Below are positions 28,635-34,869 of a stretch of DNA of 34,869 bases, piece after piece. Position 1 is the first letter of the stretch. Every line of letters starts with the position of its first letter. A model generated the notes under the pieces. It was not told where the DNA came from. It ran no database searches and saw only the letters and a list, made by a program, of their open reading frames with translations. Both the position numbers and the translations under genes were made by a program. The DNA comes from Selenomonadaceae bacterium (GTDB lineage Bacteria > Bacillota > Negativicutes > Selenomonadales > Selenomonadaceae): contig JAFUYE010000010.1 of the NCBI GenBank assembly GCA_017470715.1, positions 1 through 34,869 on the forward strand. Reading direction: 5' to 3'.

Positions 28635-29311
28635 GATTGGAACTTGACGGCGGACAACTCGACAAGTTTGAAAAATTTTTTCGGCTGGTCATTGAACAAA
28701 ATCGCACAATGAATTTGACGACGATAACTGAGCCGCGTGACTTCGCGATAAAGCACGTGATTGATTCGCTCAGCGCGTGGGATGACAAAATTTTTCGCGG
28801 TGACGAAAAACTTTTGGATGTCGGCACGGGCGCAGGTTTTCCCGCAATTCCGCTGAAAATTTTTCGCCCGCAACTGAAAATGTTTTTGATTGATTCGCTC
28901 AACAAGCGCGTCGAATTTTTGAAACGTGTCGTCACGGAACTGGAACTTGACGACGTAGAAATTTTTCACGGACGAGCGGAAGAACTTGCACGACAAAAAT
29001 TTTTCCGTGAGCAATTTGAAATCGTCACGTCGCGAGCCGTCGCCCGCTTGAATATTTTGGCGGAATATTGCTTGCCGTTCGTAAAAGTCGGCGGAAAATT
29101 CGTCGCGCTGAAAGGCAAAAATTTTTCCGAAGAACTCGACGAGGCACGTGCAGCAATAAAAATTTTGGGCGGCGGACAAATTTTGATTCGCGAACCGAAA
29201 TTGCCGTTGCTTGACGAATCACGCGCAGTGATTTATGTCGACAAAAAAAAATCCACGTCCGAAAAATTTCCGAGGCGCGAAAATTTGATTCGTAACGTAA
29301 ATTTGAGATGA
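28505..29311 (+). CDS. rsmG: 16S rRNA (guanine-527-N7)-methyltransferase RsmG (GidB), N-terminally extended
   Basis: The AdoMet-binding motif LLDVGTGAGFPAIPLKI, followed by MFLIDSLNKRVEFLK and TSRAVARLNILAEYCLPFVK, identifies RsmG, which methylates G527 of 16S rRNA. The 268-residue product is about 30 longer than usual. The family's normal beginning matches FRDELISAAKSFGLELDG, about 39 residues in. Upstream lies an added segment containing TAEQIGCNVTLL, translated from the E2 insertion, and a diverged copy of the normal start. ATG 28505 has GGAG 9 nt upstream; an ATG at 28484 has no ribosome binding site and overlaps the -10. Loss of RsmG function can give low-level streptomycin resistance, so an extension that is tolerated is of interest. 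Confidence 0.93.
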   Translation: MSAAKNFERQDTANNSDYRTAEQIGCNVTLLFRDELISAAKSFGLELDGGQLDKFEKFFRLVIEQNRTMNLTTITEPRDFAIKHVIDSLSAWDDKIFRGDEKLLDVGTGAGFPAIPLKIFRPQLKMFLIDSLNKRVEFLKRVVTELELDDVEIFHGRAEELARQKFFREQFEIVTSRAVARLNILAEYCLPFVKVGGKFVALKGKNFSEELDEARAAIKILGGGQILIREPKLPLLDESRAVIYVDKKKSTSEKFPRRENLIRNVNLR

Positions 29312-29320
29312 GGTGTTGAC

Positions 29321-30481
29321 GTGAGACGAAAATTAATCGCGGGCGCGGCGTTAATCGCGTTGCTGATGAATTCGCCAACCGTTTCGGCGGAAGACGAAGA
29401 CGTTGTGATTTTCGGCGGAGAATTCGAGGACGACAAACCTGCGCCCAAACCCGTCGAAAAACCGGAGCCGATACGCGAAATCCCGCCGACCGTCGAAAAG
29501 CCGGAACCGCAACCCGAACCAATCAACAAGCCCGAACCGCAACCGGAACCCGTCAACGAGCCTGAACCGGAACCGCAACCCGTCAATGAACCTGAACCGG
29601 AACCGCAACCCGTGACGGAACCGGAACCGATTGTTGAGCCGCAAGTTGACGAAAATTCCGAGGATGACGATTTGGGCGACGTTTTAATTTTCGACGACAT
29701 TTCGCGCCCGAATCCTGAGCCGCAACCTGTCAATGAACCGAAGCCGCAACCGATTGATGAACCCAAACCGCAACCGATTGATGAACCCAAACCGCAACCG
29801 ATTGACGAGCCGTTAAACAATCCGCAACCGGAGCCCGTCACGGAACCGCAACCGGTCGACGAACCTATTATTGAGCCGCAACCCGTCGAAAAACCGACAC
29901 CGCGTCGCCGCACGGGAACTTCACGCCAATCGGACACGTCGCAGAAAAATTTAAAGACGCTCAATCAACGTTTCATAAAATTGGCGGTCGACGAAACTTA
30001 CACTTACTACCTTGATAAAACTTCCGTGCAGTGGAAAAAAATGCCGTATTCCACGAGCGAATACATTGCAGATTTTTGGATTCGCATGATTCAACGAGAT
30101 TCGCAGAATTCGGACGGCGATTTTTACGGCGAAGATGATTCGTCGCTTGAAATTTTATCTGCGCGGGAGCAGGGCTACCGTTACCGCCCCGAAGACGAAG
30201 AAATTTTGCGGCAACAAAGCTACGTGCTGGAGCATTATTATTTGCGTCCCAAGACTAAACAAATTCAATTTTTGTGCGAGCTGGAAGTTTTCGGGCGACC
30301 GCAAAACACAATCAACGAGCGCGATTACGATTACCGCAATTGGGAAAATTTGGTGCCCGGCAGCGTCGAATCGGCGATTTATTATTCCGTCGTCAAAATT
30401 CTCGACTTGACTAAAGACAACCCGAAAGGACACATGACGGTTAGCGACATGCTTGACGAATATTTGAGAATTTCGCTTTGA
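29321..30481 (+). CDS. Secreted protein with Pro-Glu-Pro-Gln repeats and a conserved-looking C-terminal domain
   Basis: GTG 29321 (TGAGGTG 5 nt upstream, overlapping the rsmG stop) opens a 386-residue frame. The signal peptide [20 protein letters not shown] is followed by an acidic stretch, then about 150 residues of PEPQPV(N/T)EPEP and KPQPIDEP repeats broken by [18 protein letters not shown]. The C-terminal domain (about 205-386) starts at [21 protein letters not shown] and looks like a surface or stress-type protein with a paired Tyr/Trp pattern. No enzyme motif is recognised. A proline-rich, negatively charged arm probably spans the periplasm or cell wall. The large minus-strand glycine-rich frame here is only the antisense of the repeats. 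Confidence 0.82.
   Translation: MRRKLIAGAALIALLMNSPTVSAEDEDVVIFGGEFEDDKPAPKPVEKPEPIREIPPTVEKPEPQPEPINKPEPQPEPVNEPEPEPQPVNEPEPEPQPVTEPEPIVEPQVDENSEDDDLGDVLIFDDISRPNPEPQPVNEPKPQPIDEPKPQPIDEPKPQPIDEPLNNPQPEPVTEPQPVDEPIIEPQPVEKPTPRRRTGTSRQSDTSQKNLKTLNQRFIKLAVDETYTYYLDKTSVQWKKMPYSTSEYIADFWIRMIQRDSQNSDGDFYGEDDSSLEILSAREQGYRYRPEDEEILRQQSYVLEHYYLRPKTKQIQFLCELEVFGRPQNTINERDYDYRNWENLVPGSVESAIYYSVVKILDLTKDNPKGHMTVSDMLDEYLRISL
29455..29904. repeat. Proline-rich coding repeats ([12 protein letters not shown])
   Basis: Short in-frame repeats, such as GAACCGCAACCCGTC and three copies of AAACCGCAACCGATTGATGA-like units at 29741-29805, encode PQP and EP runs. Copy number could vary by slippage without shifting the frame. 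Confidence 0.8.
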
Positions 30482-30483
30482 GA

Positions 30484-30511
30484 TTTTAGCTTTAAGCTTT
30501 GAGCTTTAAGG
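30484..30511. repeat. Half copy of the AAGCTTTAA array
   Basis: TTTTAGCTTTAAGCTTTGAGC and the AGCTTTAAGG ending match the left arm of arrays A and B. The inverted right arm and the shared loop (GTGTGACGG) are missing. It lies directly after the stop of the proline-rich gene. Confidence 0.7.
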
Positions 30512-30545
30512 AATTGCGCATTGCTTTAACGAGGTGTAAAAATTT

Positions 30546-31820
30546 TTGGACACAGAATTAATCCCGCCGTTACTGATAATTTTGTTGGCGGCGGTGAGCG
30601 GATATTTTTCGTTGATGGAAACGGCGTTAATCGAAAGTCATCGCGGACGTTTGGAAAAATTATCTTCCGACGGTGACACGAATGCAAAAGCGGCTTTGGA
30701 GCTGATTGAATCACCCGCCGCGCTGAACGTCGCACAAATCGGAATCACTTGCACGGGAATTTTCGCGGGCGTGTGTGCCGTGCTGTCGATACCGCCGCTT
30801 GCCGCAAGAATAAATTTTCTTGAGCGCGAAGAAATTATTTCGACGGCGATAATTTTAATCGCCACGACATTTATTTTTTTGCTGTTCGGAGAATTTTTGC
30901 CGAAACAGGCGGCGCGTCGCAGTCCAGAAAAAATTTTGCTCAACAACCATAAAATTTTTCGTGTAATCGTCGTATTGCTGAATCCGTTTGTCGCGTTGCT
31001 GTCGAAAATCGCTGACGGGTTTGCGTTCGTGTTCGGGCTGAATTCTTCGCAAAATGACGCCGTCACCGAAGATGAAGTGCTTGACCTTATCGAACAGGGC
31101 ACCGAGGACGGCACGATTGAGAAATCCGAACAGGAGCTTGTCGACAGAATTTTTGACATCGGCGACGAAACTGCTTATTCGCTCATGACGCCGCGAGTTA
31201 AAATCGTTTGGCTTGACTTGACGGACGAACTCGAAAAGAATTTAAAAATCGTGCAGGACAGTCCCCACACGATTTTTCCGGTCGGCTTGGGCAGTCTCGA
31301 CGAGTGCAAAGGTTTGATTTACGCCAAAGATTTACTCGACGCGGTTTTGACGCACGGGCGAAACGTCGATTTGTCCGCGCTGATTAAAAAAGCCGGCTAC
31401 GTCCCGCGAACAATGGAGGCGTTGCGTATCGTCGAAAAATTTCGCGCAAGCGGCATTTCCGAAGCGTTGGTCAACGACGAATACGGCGGTGTTATCGGTT
31501 TTATCACGCTCGACGACATTTTACGCGAAATTGTCGACACGTCCGCCGAAGAGGAGCCCGAACAAAAATTCACGCGCAACAAGGATAATTCCTGGACAGT
31601 CGACGGGCTTTGCGACATTGACGAATTCAAGGAACGTTTCAACCTTGAGACTTTGCCCGACGAGGAACGCGATCATTTTCAGACGATGGGCGGCTTTTTG
31701 ACTTCGCAATTCGGTTACATTCCGAAAGTCGGCGAAGTTCGCGAGTGGAACGGTTTCCGATTCAAAGTCGCGGAAATGGCGGGCGTGCGCATTGCGAAAA
31801 TTTTAATCACTGAACTTTGA
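30546..31820 (+). CDS. CNNM/CorC-family membrane protein (DUF21-CBS-CorC, 'hemolysin' family)
   Basis: This is a 424-residue inner-membrane protein. The DUF21/CNNM domain (about 1-180) has four hydrophobic segments, including LLIILLAAVSGYFSLMETAL and IILIATTFIFLLFGEFLPKQ, with the typical P-K after FGEF. Two CBS motifs follow (about 205-330; MTPRVKIVWLDL and GVIGFITLDDILREIV), then the CorC_HlyC domain with DEFKERFNLETLP and MGGFLTSQFGYIPKVGE. The family moves or senses Mg/Co ions; the 'hemolysin' label is historical. The start is TTG 30546 with GAGGTG 9 nt upstream. It ends just before a strong UUCG terminator and overlaps the extended end of the converging ferredoxin gene. Confidence 0.92.
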   Translation: MDTELIPPLLIILLAAVSGYFSLMETALIESHRGRLEKLSSDGDTNAKAALELIESPAALNVAQIGITCTGIFAGVCAVLSIPPLAARINFLEREEIISTAIILIATTFIFLLFGEFLPKQAARRSPEKILLNNHKIFRVIVVLLNPFVALLSKIADGFAFVFGLNSSQNDAVTEDEVLDLIEQGTEDGTIEKSEQELVDRIFDIGDETAYSLMTPRVKIVWLDLTDELEKNLKIVQDSPHTIFPVGLGSLDECKGLIYAKDLLDAVLTHGRNVDLSALIKKAGYVPRTMEALRIVEKFRASGISEALVNDEYGGVIGFITLDDILREIVDTSAEEEPEQKFTRNKDNSWTVDGLCDIDEFKERFNLETLPDEERDHFQTMGGFLTSQFGYIPKVGEVREWNGFRFKVAEMAGVRIAKILITEL

Positions 31821-32087
31821 AACGTTATCGGTTACTTCGGTAGCCGATTTTTTTATTGCAGCGACAACTTTTGATTGACAATCGGTCGCGGATGTTCCAA
31901 CCGGATGCAACGTCACGTTGCTTTTTATTGCGGCGACGGGACATATCGCGAAAATATTTTCCCAGTCTTCGGGACAAGTTTCGTCGAAAAAAATTCTGCC
32001 GCGTTCAAAAGTCACGCCGCCGAATTCGGATTCCGTCACGCAAGCCAAACACTTCACGCAAATTTTTTCGTCGTAAATAATTTTCAT
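31803..32087 (-). CDS. Small 4Fe-4S ferredoxin with an insertion-derived tail
   Basis: The first 55 residues form a compact ferredoxin module: CVKCLAC (C10, C13, C16), then C38 in DETCPED and CPVAAIK (C49). The cluster ligands are most likely the three N-terminal Cys plus C49. The following tail SNVTLHPVGTSATDCQSK is translated from mini-insertion E3, after which VVAAIKK repeats the pre-insertion VAAIK. Beyond that the frame reads antisense through the terminator of the converging membrane-protein gene and ends inside it. The insertion is 72 bp (24 codons), so the frame was kept. The start at 32087 has GAGG 7 nt upstream. Electron transfer is the likely role, with an unknown partner. Confidence 0.8.
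   Translation of the reverse strand: MKIIYDEKICVKCLACVTESEFGGVTFERGRIFFDETCPEDWENIFAICPVAAIKSNVTLHPVGTSATDCQSKVVAAIKKSATEVTDNVSKFSD
31827..31854 (+). terminator. UUCG-loop intrinsic terminator after the CNNM/CorC gene
   Basis: ATCGGTTAC pairs with GTAGCCGAT (one wobble) around TTCG, followed by seven T. The minus-strand ferredoxin frame reads through its complement. Confidence 0.92.
31850..31937. mobile_element. Palindrome-ended mini-insertion E3 inside the ferredoxin gene
   Basis: TTTTTATTGC(A/G)GCGAC occurs at 31850-31865 and 31922-31937 (15 of 16 bases). The 56 bp between end with GCAACGTCACGTTGC (31907-31921), directly against the second copy. TTCCAA, then CGGATG before the palindrome, matches E1. 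Offset of copies is 72 bp, so the host frame is preserved. Confidence 0.72.
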
Positions 32088-32173
32088 GTCATTACCTCAG
32101 GTTTTGGTAAACGTTGCGGGTTGCACCAACTGTTCCCCCGCTTTTAAAGCGGGTCGTCGTAAATAATCATGTC
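32068..32173. mobile_element. Mini-insertion E4 with a CCCGCTTTTAAAGCGGG end at the ferredoxin start
   Basis: TCGTCGTAAATAAT plus CATGTC (3-nt gap difference) occurs at 32068-32090 and 32154-32173. The insert between ends in the perfect palindrome CCCGCTTTTAAAGCGGG (32137-32153), directly against the second copy. The copied host sequence covers the ferredoxin start codon and, in diverged form, its ribosome binding site. The C-rich palindrome resembles ends of IS200/IS605-type elements, and the interior CGTTGCGG is shared with E1. Confidence 0.62.
32144..32170 (-). pseudogene. Eight-codon copy of the ferredoxin start
   Basis: On the minus strand GGAGG is followed after 8 nt by ATG and MIIYDDPL then stop. 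It matches the ferredoxin start (MKIIYDE) and was made by the E4 duplication. It could be translated as a leader, but is most simply the displaced original start region. Confidence 0.55.
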
Positions 32174-32189
32174 GTTCGCCTCCGCGCAG

Positions 32190-32220
32190 AAAAAAATCCC
32201 CCGACACGAAGCCGAGGGAC
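32190..32220 (-). terminator. Terminator of the RTX-repeat gene
   Basis: On the minus strand TCCCTCG pairs with CGGGGGA (one wobble), followed by seven T. It lies 26 nt past the stop at 32246. Confidence 0.8.
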
Positions 32221-32245
32221 ACGAACTTACTTGCTTATCAAAAGT

Positions 32246-33580
32246 TTACGAAGCTTGCCAAGATTTTGTTGAGTGATTGAATCGCCACGACGAACCGTCC
32301 GCAAGATTTATTGCTGCGCTCAATGTGTCCGTGCTTTGAATTGTGACGATATTACCCGTGTTGAAGCCGATTGCGATATTTCCGTTGACTTCCACAGCCG
32401 CAACAATATCGCTTAACGACGCGTCTGTCAAGCTCACAACGTCCGCAGATGATGCGTTATAGAAAACGTCCGAGCCTTGATAGCGTCCGCCGATGAAAAT
32501 GTCCGTGCCGTTGCCGCCCGCGATTGCGTCAGCAGAATTTCCGGAGCCGCCCCAAAGTTGAGAGCCGCCGTCGCCCGCCAAGATAACGTCCATGCCCGCC
32601 GACGAACCGTAGATAATTTCGTAACTTGCAATTCCGCGCCCGTCGATAACGCCCGCCGTCGACGCTTGATAGGCTTTGATGAATTCGCCGCCCGACGAGT
32701 TGCGAAGGTCGACAATTTTATCCGTGACGTTTTGAATTGTGAGCGTGCCCGCCGAAGAATTGACGACGAAATTATTGCCGCTGAAAGATGCGCCCATGAA
32801 ATTGCCGTTGACGGTTAAGGGTTGTCCCACGTAACTTGAAATGACTTGATTCGTACCCGTCGTTTCCGTCAAATCTTGATTTGCACGCAGGGATTCGGTC
32901 ATGGATTGGGCATTTGCTCTTAGGCTATCCAAATTCGAGTTGCCCACGTTGTTGGTGTTCGTCGAGGCAGTTTCGATTTTAAGTGCATCGGAGTATCCTC
33001 TGAATATAATCGAGCCGTCGCCGACTTTGACGATAACATTGTCATCACTATTTTGAGTCGTGTAACTGCCTTCGACATACAGCGTGTCTATACTGCTCCA
33101 GCCGTAGACCGTATCGTTACCGTCGCCGTTTGCATATTGCACGATGATGCCGCCAGTATAGTTGTAAAGACTCAGTTTATCGTTGCCCGTGCCGCCCGAA
33201 ATCGAAACATAATCTGCCTGGCTACGGATTGAATCGTTGCCCGCGCCGCCCGAAATCGAAACATAATTTGCTTGGTTATTGATTGAATCGTTGCCTGCAC
33301 CGCCCGAAATCGTGACGTGTTCGCCTTCCCCATCATTACCGAAGATGTCGTTACCTGCCGTGCCTAAGACTATTACGTTGTCAGCGCAATTTAAACCGTA
33401 ATCGGTCATGCTTATTGTTGTGTTTGAAGTTCGATTGGTAAGCATAGTATTTGTTGTTGTGTTGGTAGTCGTGTTCGCATTGGCATATTCTTCATTAAGC
33501 CTGCGTGTGACTTCGGCGTCGCGAGCCGCCCAATCTTCTTGTTGCTGTTCATAAAACTTATCTTCGTTAATTGTGGACAT
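32246..33580 (-). CDS. RTX-type calcium-binding repeat protein
   Basis: This is a 444-residue protein without an N-terminal signal peptide. A Thr/Asn-rich start (ANANTTTNTTTN) leads into a region of Ca-binding nonapeptide-type repeats (about 70-150): TAGNDIFGNDGEGE, SGGAGNDSI and SGGTGNDKLSLYN, with YANGDGNDTVYG. Another set follows near 335-375 (GDGGSQLWGGSGNSADA, GGNGTDIFIGG). Such GGxGxD repeats fold into calcium-filled beta-rolls outside the cell and are usual in proteins exported by type I systems through a C-terminal signal. No exporter or toxin domain is nearby, so a surface or matrix role is more likely than a cytolysin. AGGAGA lies about 8 nt before ATG 33580. Confidence 0.88.
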   Translation of the reverse strand: MSTINEDKFYEQQQEDWAARDAEVTRRLNEEYANANTTTNTTTNTMLTNRTSNTTISMTDYGLNCADNVIVLGTAGNDIFGNDGEGEHVTISGGAGNDSINNQANYVSISGGAGNDSIRSQADYVSISGGTGNDKLSLYNYTGGIIVQYANGDGNDTVYGWSSIDTLYVEGSYTTQNSDDNVIVKVGDGSIIFRGYSDALKIETASTNTNNVGNSNLDSLRANAQSMTESLRANQDLTETTGTNQVISSYVGQPLTVNGNFMGASFSGNNFVVNSSAGTLTIQNVTDKIVDLRNSSGGEFIKAYQASTAGVIDGRGIASYEIIYGSSAGMDVILAGDGGSQLWGGSGNSADAIAGGNGTDIFIGGRYQGSDVFYNASSADVVSLTDASLSDIVAAVEVNGNIAIGFNTGNIVTIQSTDTLSAAINLADGSSWRFNHSTKSWQAS

Positions 33581-33664
33581 AAAACCATCTCCTTTGAGTT
33601 CGCAGAAAAAATTTCGACGCGCATATTAAAACACATATGATTGATGTTAGCAAGTTTTTCGCGC

Positions 33665-33697
33665 AAAAAAAAAATCGCCCTTCAAGTCGAAGAGCGA
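33665..33697 (-). terminator. Terminator of the thiamine operon
   Basis: On the minus strand TCGCTCTTC pairs with GAAGGGCGA (one wobble) around a 5-nt loop, followed by a run of nine or more T. Confidence 0.85.
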
Positions 33698-33706
33698 AAG
33701 ATTATT

Positions 33707-34372
33707 TCAAGCAAAATTTTTCCACGTGCTGACGAGTTCACGCGCCGCAAGTCGGGGATTTTCCGCACCCGTCACAGCCGACACTACAAAAAATCCGTTG
33801 ACTTTCGTCGCCGCAAGTTCACGCAGATCGTTGACTTTCACGCCGCCGCCGACAACCACGGGTCGCGGGCTGACTTCGGCAATTTGCGCAAGTTCGTCGA
33901 AGCTCAAAGTTTTTTCGGCATCCGTTTTCGTCGAAGTGGCGTGTAAAGCTCCGACACCGAAATAATCAATTTGCGACACGTCCGCCGCGTTGATAAGTTC
34001 AATCGAGTTCGCGCTCAAGCCGACGATTGAATTTTCGCCGAGAAATTTTCTGCACACGTCAACGGGAATGTCGCTTTGCCCGACGTGCACGCCGTCAACT
34101 TTAATGCCGAGTTCCCGCGCCGCAAGCACGACATCAAGTCTGTCGTCGACAAGCAACGCAACCGAATCACTTTTGCCGAGCCGTTGAATTTGAGCCGCAC
34201 ATTTATCCAACGTCGCAATCATTTCACGGGCTGAAGAAATTTTCGAGCGAATTTGCACGCAGGTAAAACCTTCGTCGACAGCCGCCGCAACAATTTCGTC
34301 GACGGGCTGAGCGCAATTTTCCTGCCCGATAACCAGATAAGCCGAAATGTCCAATCGTTCGCGAATAGTCAT
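33707..34372 (-). CDS. thiE: Thiamine-phosphate synthase ThiE
   Basis: This is a 221-residue TIM-barrel enzyme that joins the hydroxymethylpyrimidine and thiazole phosphates to make thiamine phosphate. CVQIRSK near residue 40 binds the pyrimidine diphosphate. LLVDDRLDVVLAARELGIKV with DGVHVGQSDIP supplies the Mg-binding acids, GLSANSIE follows, and DYFGVGALHATSTKTDA is the flexible phosphate loop, with PVVVGGGV at the C-terminal phosphate site. The length is typical. Its start overlaps the upstream gene's stop (ATGA), so translation is coupled. Other thi genes are not in the window. Confidence 0.93.
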   Translation of the reverse strand: MTIRERLDISAYLVIGQENCAQPVDEIVAAAVDEGFTCVQIRSKISSAREMIATLDKCAAQIQRLGKSDSVALLVDDRLDVVLAARELGIKVDGVHVGQSDIPVDVCRKFLGENSIVGLSANSIELINAADVSQIDYFGVGALHATSTKTDAEKTLSFDELAQIAEVSPRPVVVGGGVKVNDLRELAATKVNGFFVVSAVTGAENPRLAARELVSTWKNFA

Positions 34373-34767
34373 TTGCGCACCCCGAAACGTCCCAAAACCG
34401 AAGTGACACGCGCTTGAACGTCTTCTTGCGTGACGGGCTTAGGTTGAGTTTGTGCAACGGGTTGAGTTTGTGCGTTCAGAGCTTCGTTGAGCCTGTCAAT
34501 TTTGCCGTTCATCATTTCCGAAAAACCGGGGCGAATATCCGCTTTAAGGACAACTTCCGTGCGAATTCCTTTTTCGGCAAGCACGAACGTCGCGCGCTTG
34601 ACAACGTTCATAACGGCATCCCAATCGCCTTCAATTTCGGTGAACATCGACGAAGTTTTATTCGGCAAACCGGATTCGCGAATAACTTTGACGACTTCGG
34701 CGACATGCGCGCTCAATTCGTCACCGACACCGACGGGTGCAATCGCCACGGCAATTAACGTATTCAT
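34369..34767 (-). CDS. MTH1187/YkoF-type thiamine-binding protein
   Basis: This is a 132-residue protein. The first ~95 residues match the small ferredoxin-like thiamine-binding family: LIAVAIAPVGVGDELSAHVA, GLPNKTSSMFTEIEGDWDAVM and RTEVVLKADIRPGF. The C-terminal 35 residues are an added Gln/Pro/Thr-rich tail (QPVAQTQPKPVTQEDV) with a short helix, absent from the usual ~100-residue family members. The gene overlaps thiE by 4 nt, so binding of thiamine or its pyrimidine part, linked to ThiE, is likely. AGGAGG lies 7 nt before ATG 34767. Confidence 0.87.
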   Translation of the reverse strand: MNTLIAVAIAPVGVGDELSAHVAEVVKVIRESGLPNKTSSMFTEIEGDWDAVMNVVKRATFVLAEKGIRTEVVLKADIRPGFSEMMNGKIDRLNEALNAQTQPVAQTQPKPVTQEDVQARVTSVLGRFGVRK

Positions 34768-34786
34768 GTTAAAACCTCCTTTTGTA

Positions 34787-34869
34787 AGATCGATAGTTGG
34801 TTAGATCGTTAGATCGATAGTGAGTTGAGAATTTTTACTATCGATCTATCGATCTATCGATCTATCGAT
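34787..34869. repeat. AGATCGAT/ATCGATCT inverted tandem array
   Basis: Copies of AGATCG(A/T)TAG face tandem CTATCGAT units (four consecutive, running to the window end). AGATCGATAGT (34811-34821) pairs perfectly with ACTATCGATCT (34837-34847). The design, tandem units opposed by inverted units next to a ribosome binding site, is the same as in the AAGCTTTAA arrays, with a different unit. Every unit contains GATC or ATCGAT, so GATC density is high. Confidence 0.85.

Noticed and set aside
29233-29964. Glycine/serine-rich minus-strand frame of 243 codons
   Set aside because: It is the antisense of the proline-rich repeats; apparent G-S repeats follow from the codons used for PEPQP.
32246-33580. 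RTX protein as a cytolysin
   Set aside because: Only repeat segments are seen; there is no acylation site, hydrophobic pore region or hlyB/D-type exporter in the window.

Overview
The window is about 34.9 kb of chromosomal DNA, most likely from an anaerobic, diderm Firmicute of the Negativicutes (Selenomonas-like). This rests on family resemblance, since no 16S or other phylogenetic marker is present. The pointers are a liv branched-chain amino-acid ABC operon ending in a CBS-ACT gene, the mnmG-rsmG pair, many secreted enzymes with signal peptides, RTX-type repeats, double-glycine-leader peptides and A/T-rich spacers. No tRNA, rRNA, CRISPR array or intact insertion sequence was seen.

Region 1 (1-11.3 kb) begins with the tail of an antitoxin-like gene and a hairpin-rich spacer. 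It continues as one tightly packed plus-strand operon: livG, a hexapeptide acyltransferase, livF, an alpha/beta-hydrolase with no nucleophilic serine, a 1783-residue P-loop ATPase, a protein ending in a HEPN-type R-x4-H motif, and a CBS-ACT regulator. The ATPase and HEPN genes are separated by 1 nt and look like a toxin/defence-type cassette carried inside a nutrient-uptake operon. A truncated antitoxin follows, carrying a copy of the CBS-ACT gene's last 31 bp.

Region 2 (11.3-18.4 kb) holds three paralogous secreted HAD phosphatases and an orphan signal peptide left from a fourth. Between and after them lie a lipoprotein whose solute-binding fold appears circularly permuted, a formate/nitrite-type channel, a double-glycine-leader peptide, a cytosolic HAD hydrolase and a glyoxalase-like protein. 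Two near-identical arrays of AAGCTTTAA-type repeats, each with a ribosome binding site, precede two of these genes.

Region 3 (18.4-24.3 kb, minus strand) holds a second double-glycine-leader peptide with the same promoter block as the first, a secreted histidine phosphatase, a secreted unknown protein, a double-AAA protein of the CbbX/SpoVK type and a secreted 5'-nucleotidase.

Region 4 (24.3-31.8 kb, plus strand) holds a two-gene restriction-modification system with a perfect consensus promoter, set directly against mnmG. After it come rsmG, a secreted proline-rich protein and a CNNM/CorC membrane protein. Region 5 (31.8-34.9 kb, minus strand) holds a small ferredoxin, an RTX-repeat protein, thiE with a thiamine-binding partner, and a terminal CTATCGAT repeat array.

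The most unusual pattern is a set of four very small insertions of about 55-70 bp (near 2.9, 28.5, 31.9 and 32.1 kb). Each ends in a perfect short palindrome (GTAACGTCACGTTGC with one end mismatch at 2.9 kb, GCAACGTCACGTTGC at 28.5 and 31.9 kb, CCCGCTTTTAAAGCGGG at 32.1 kb). Each is flanked by a duplication of roughly 16-40 bp of the host sequence. Two lie in frame inside coding regions (rsmG and the ferredoxin), like palindromic elements that add peptide segments to proteins.
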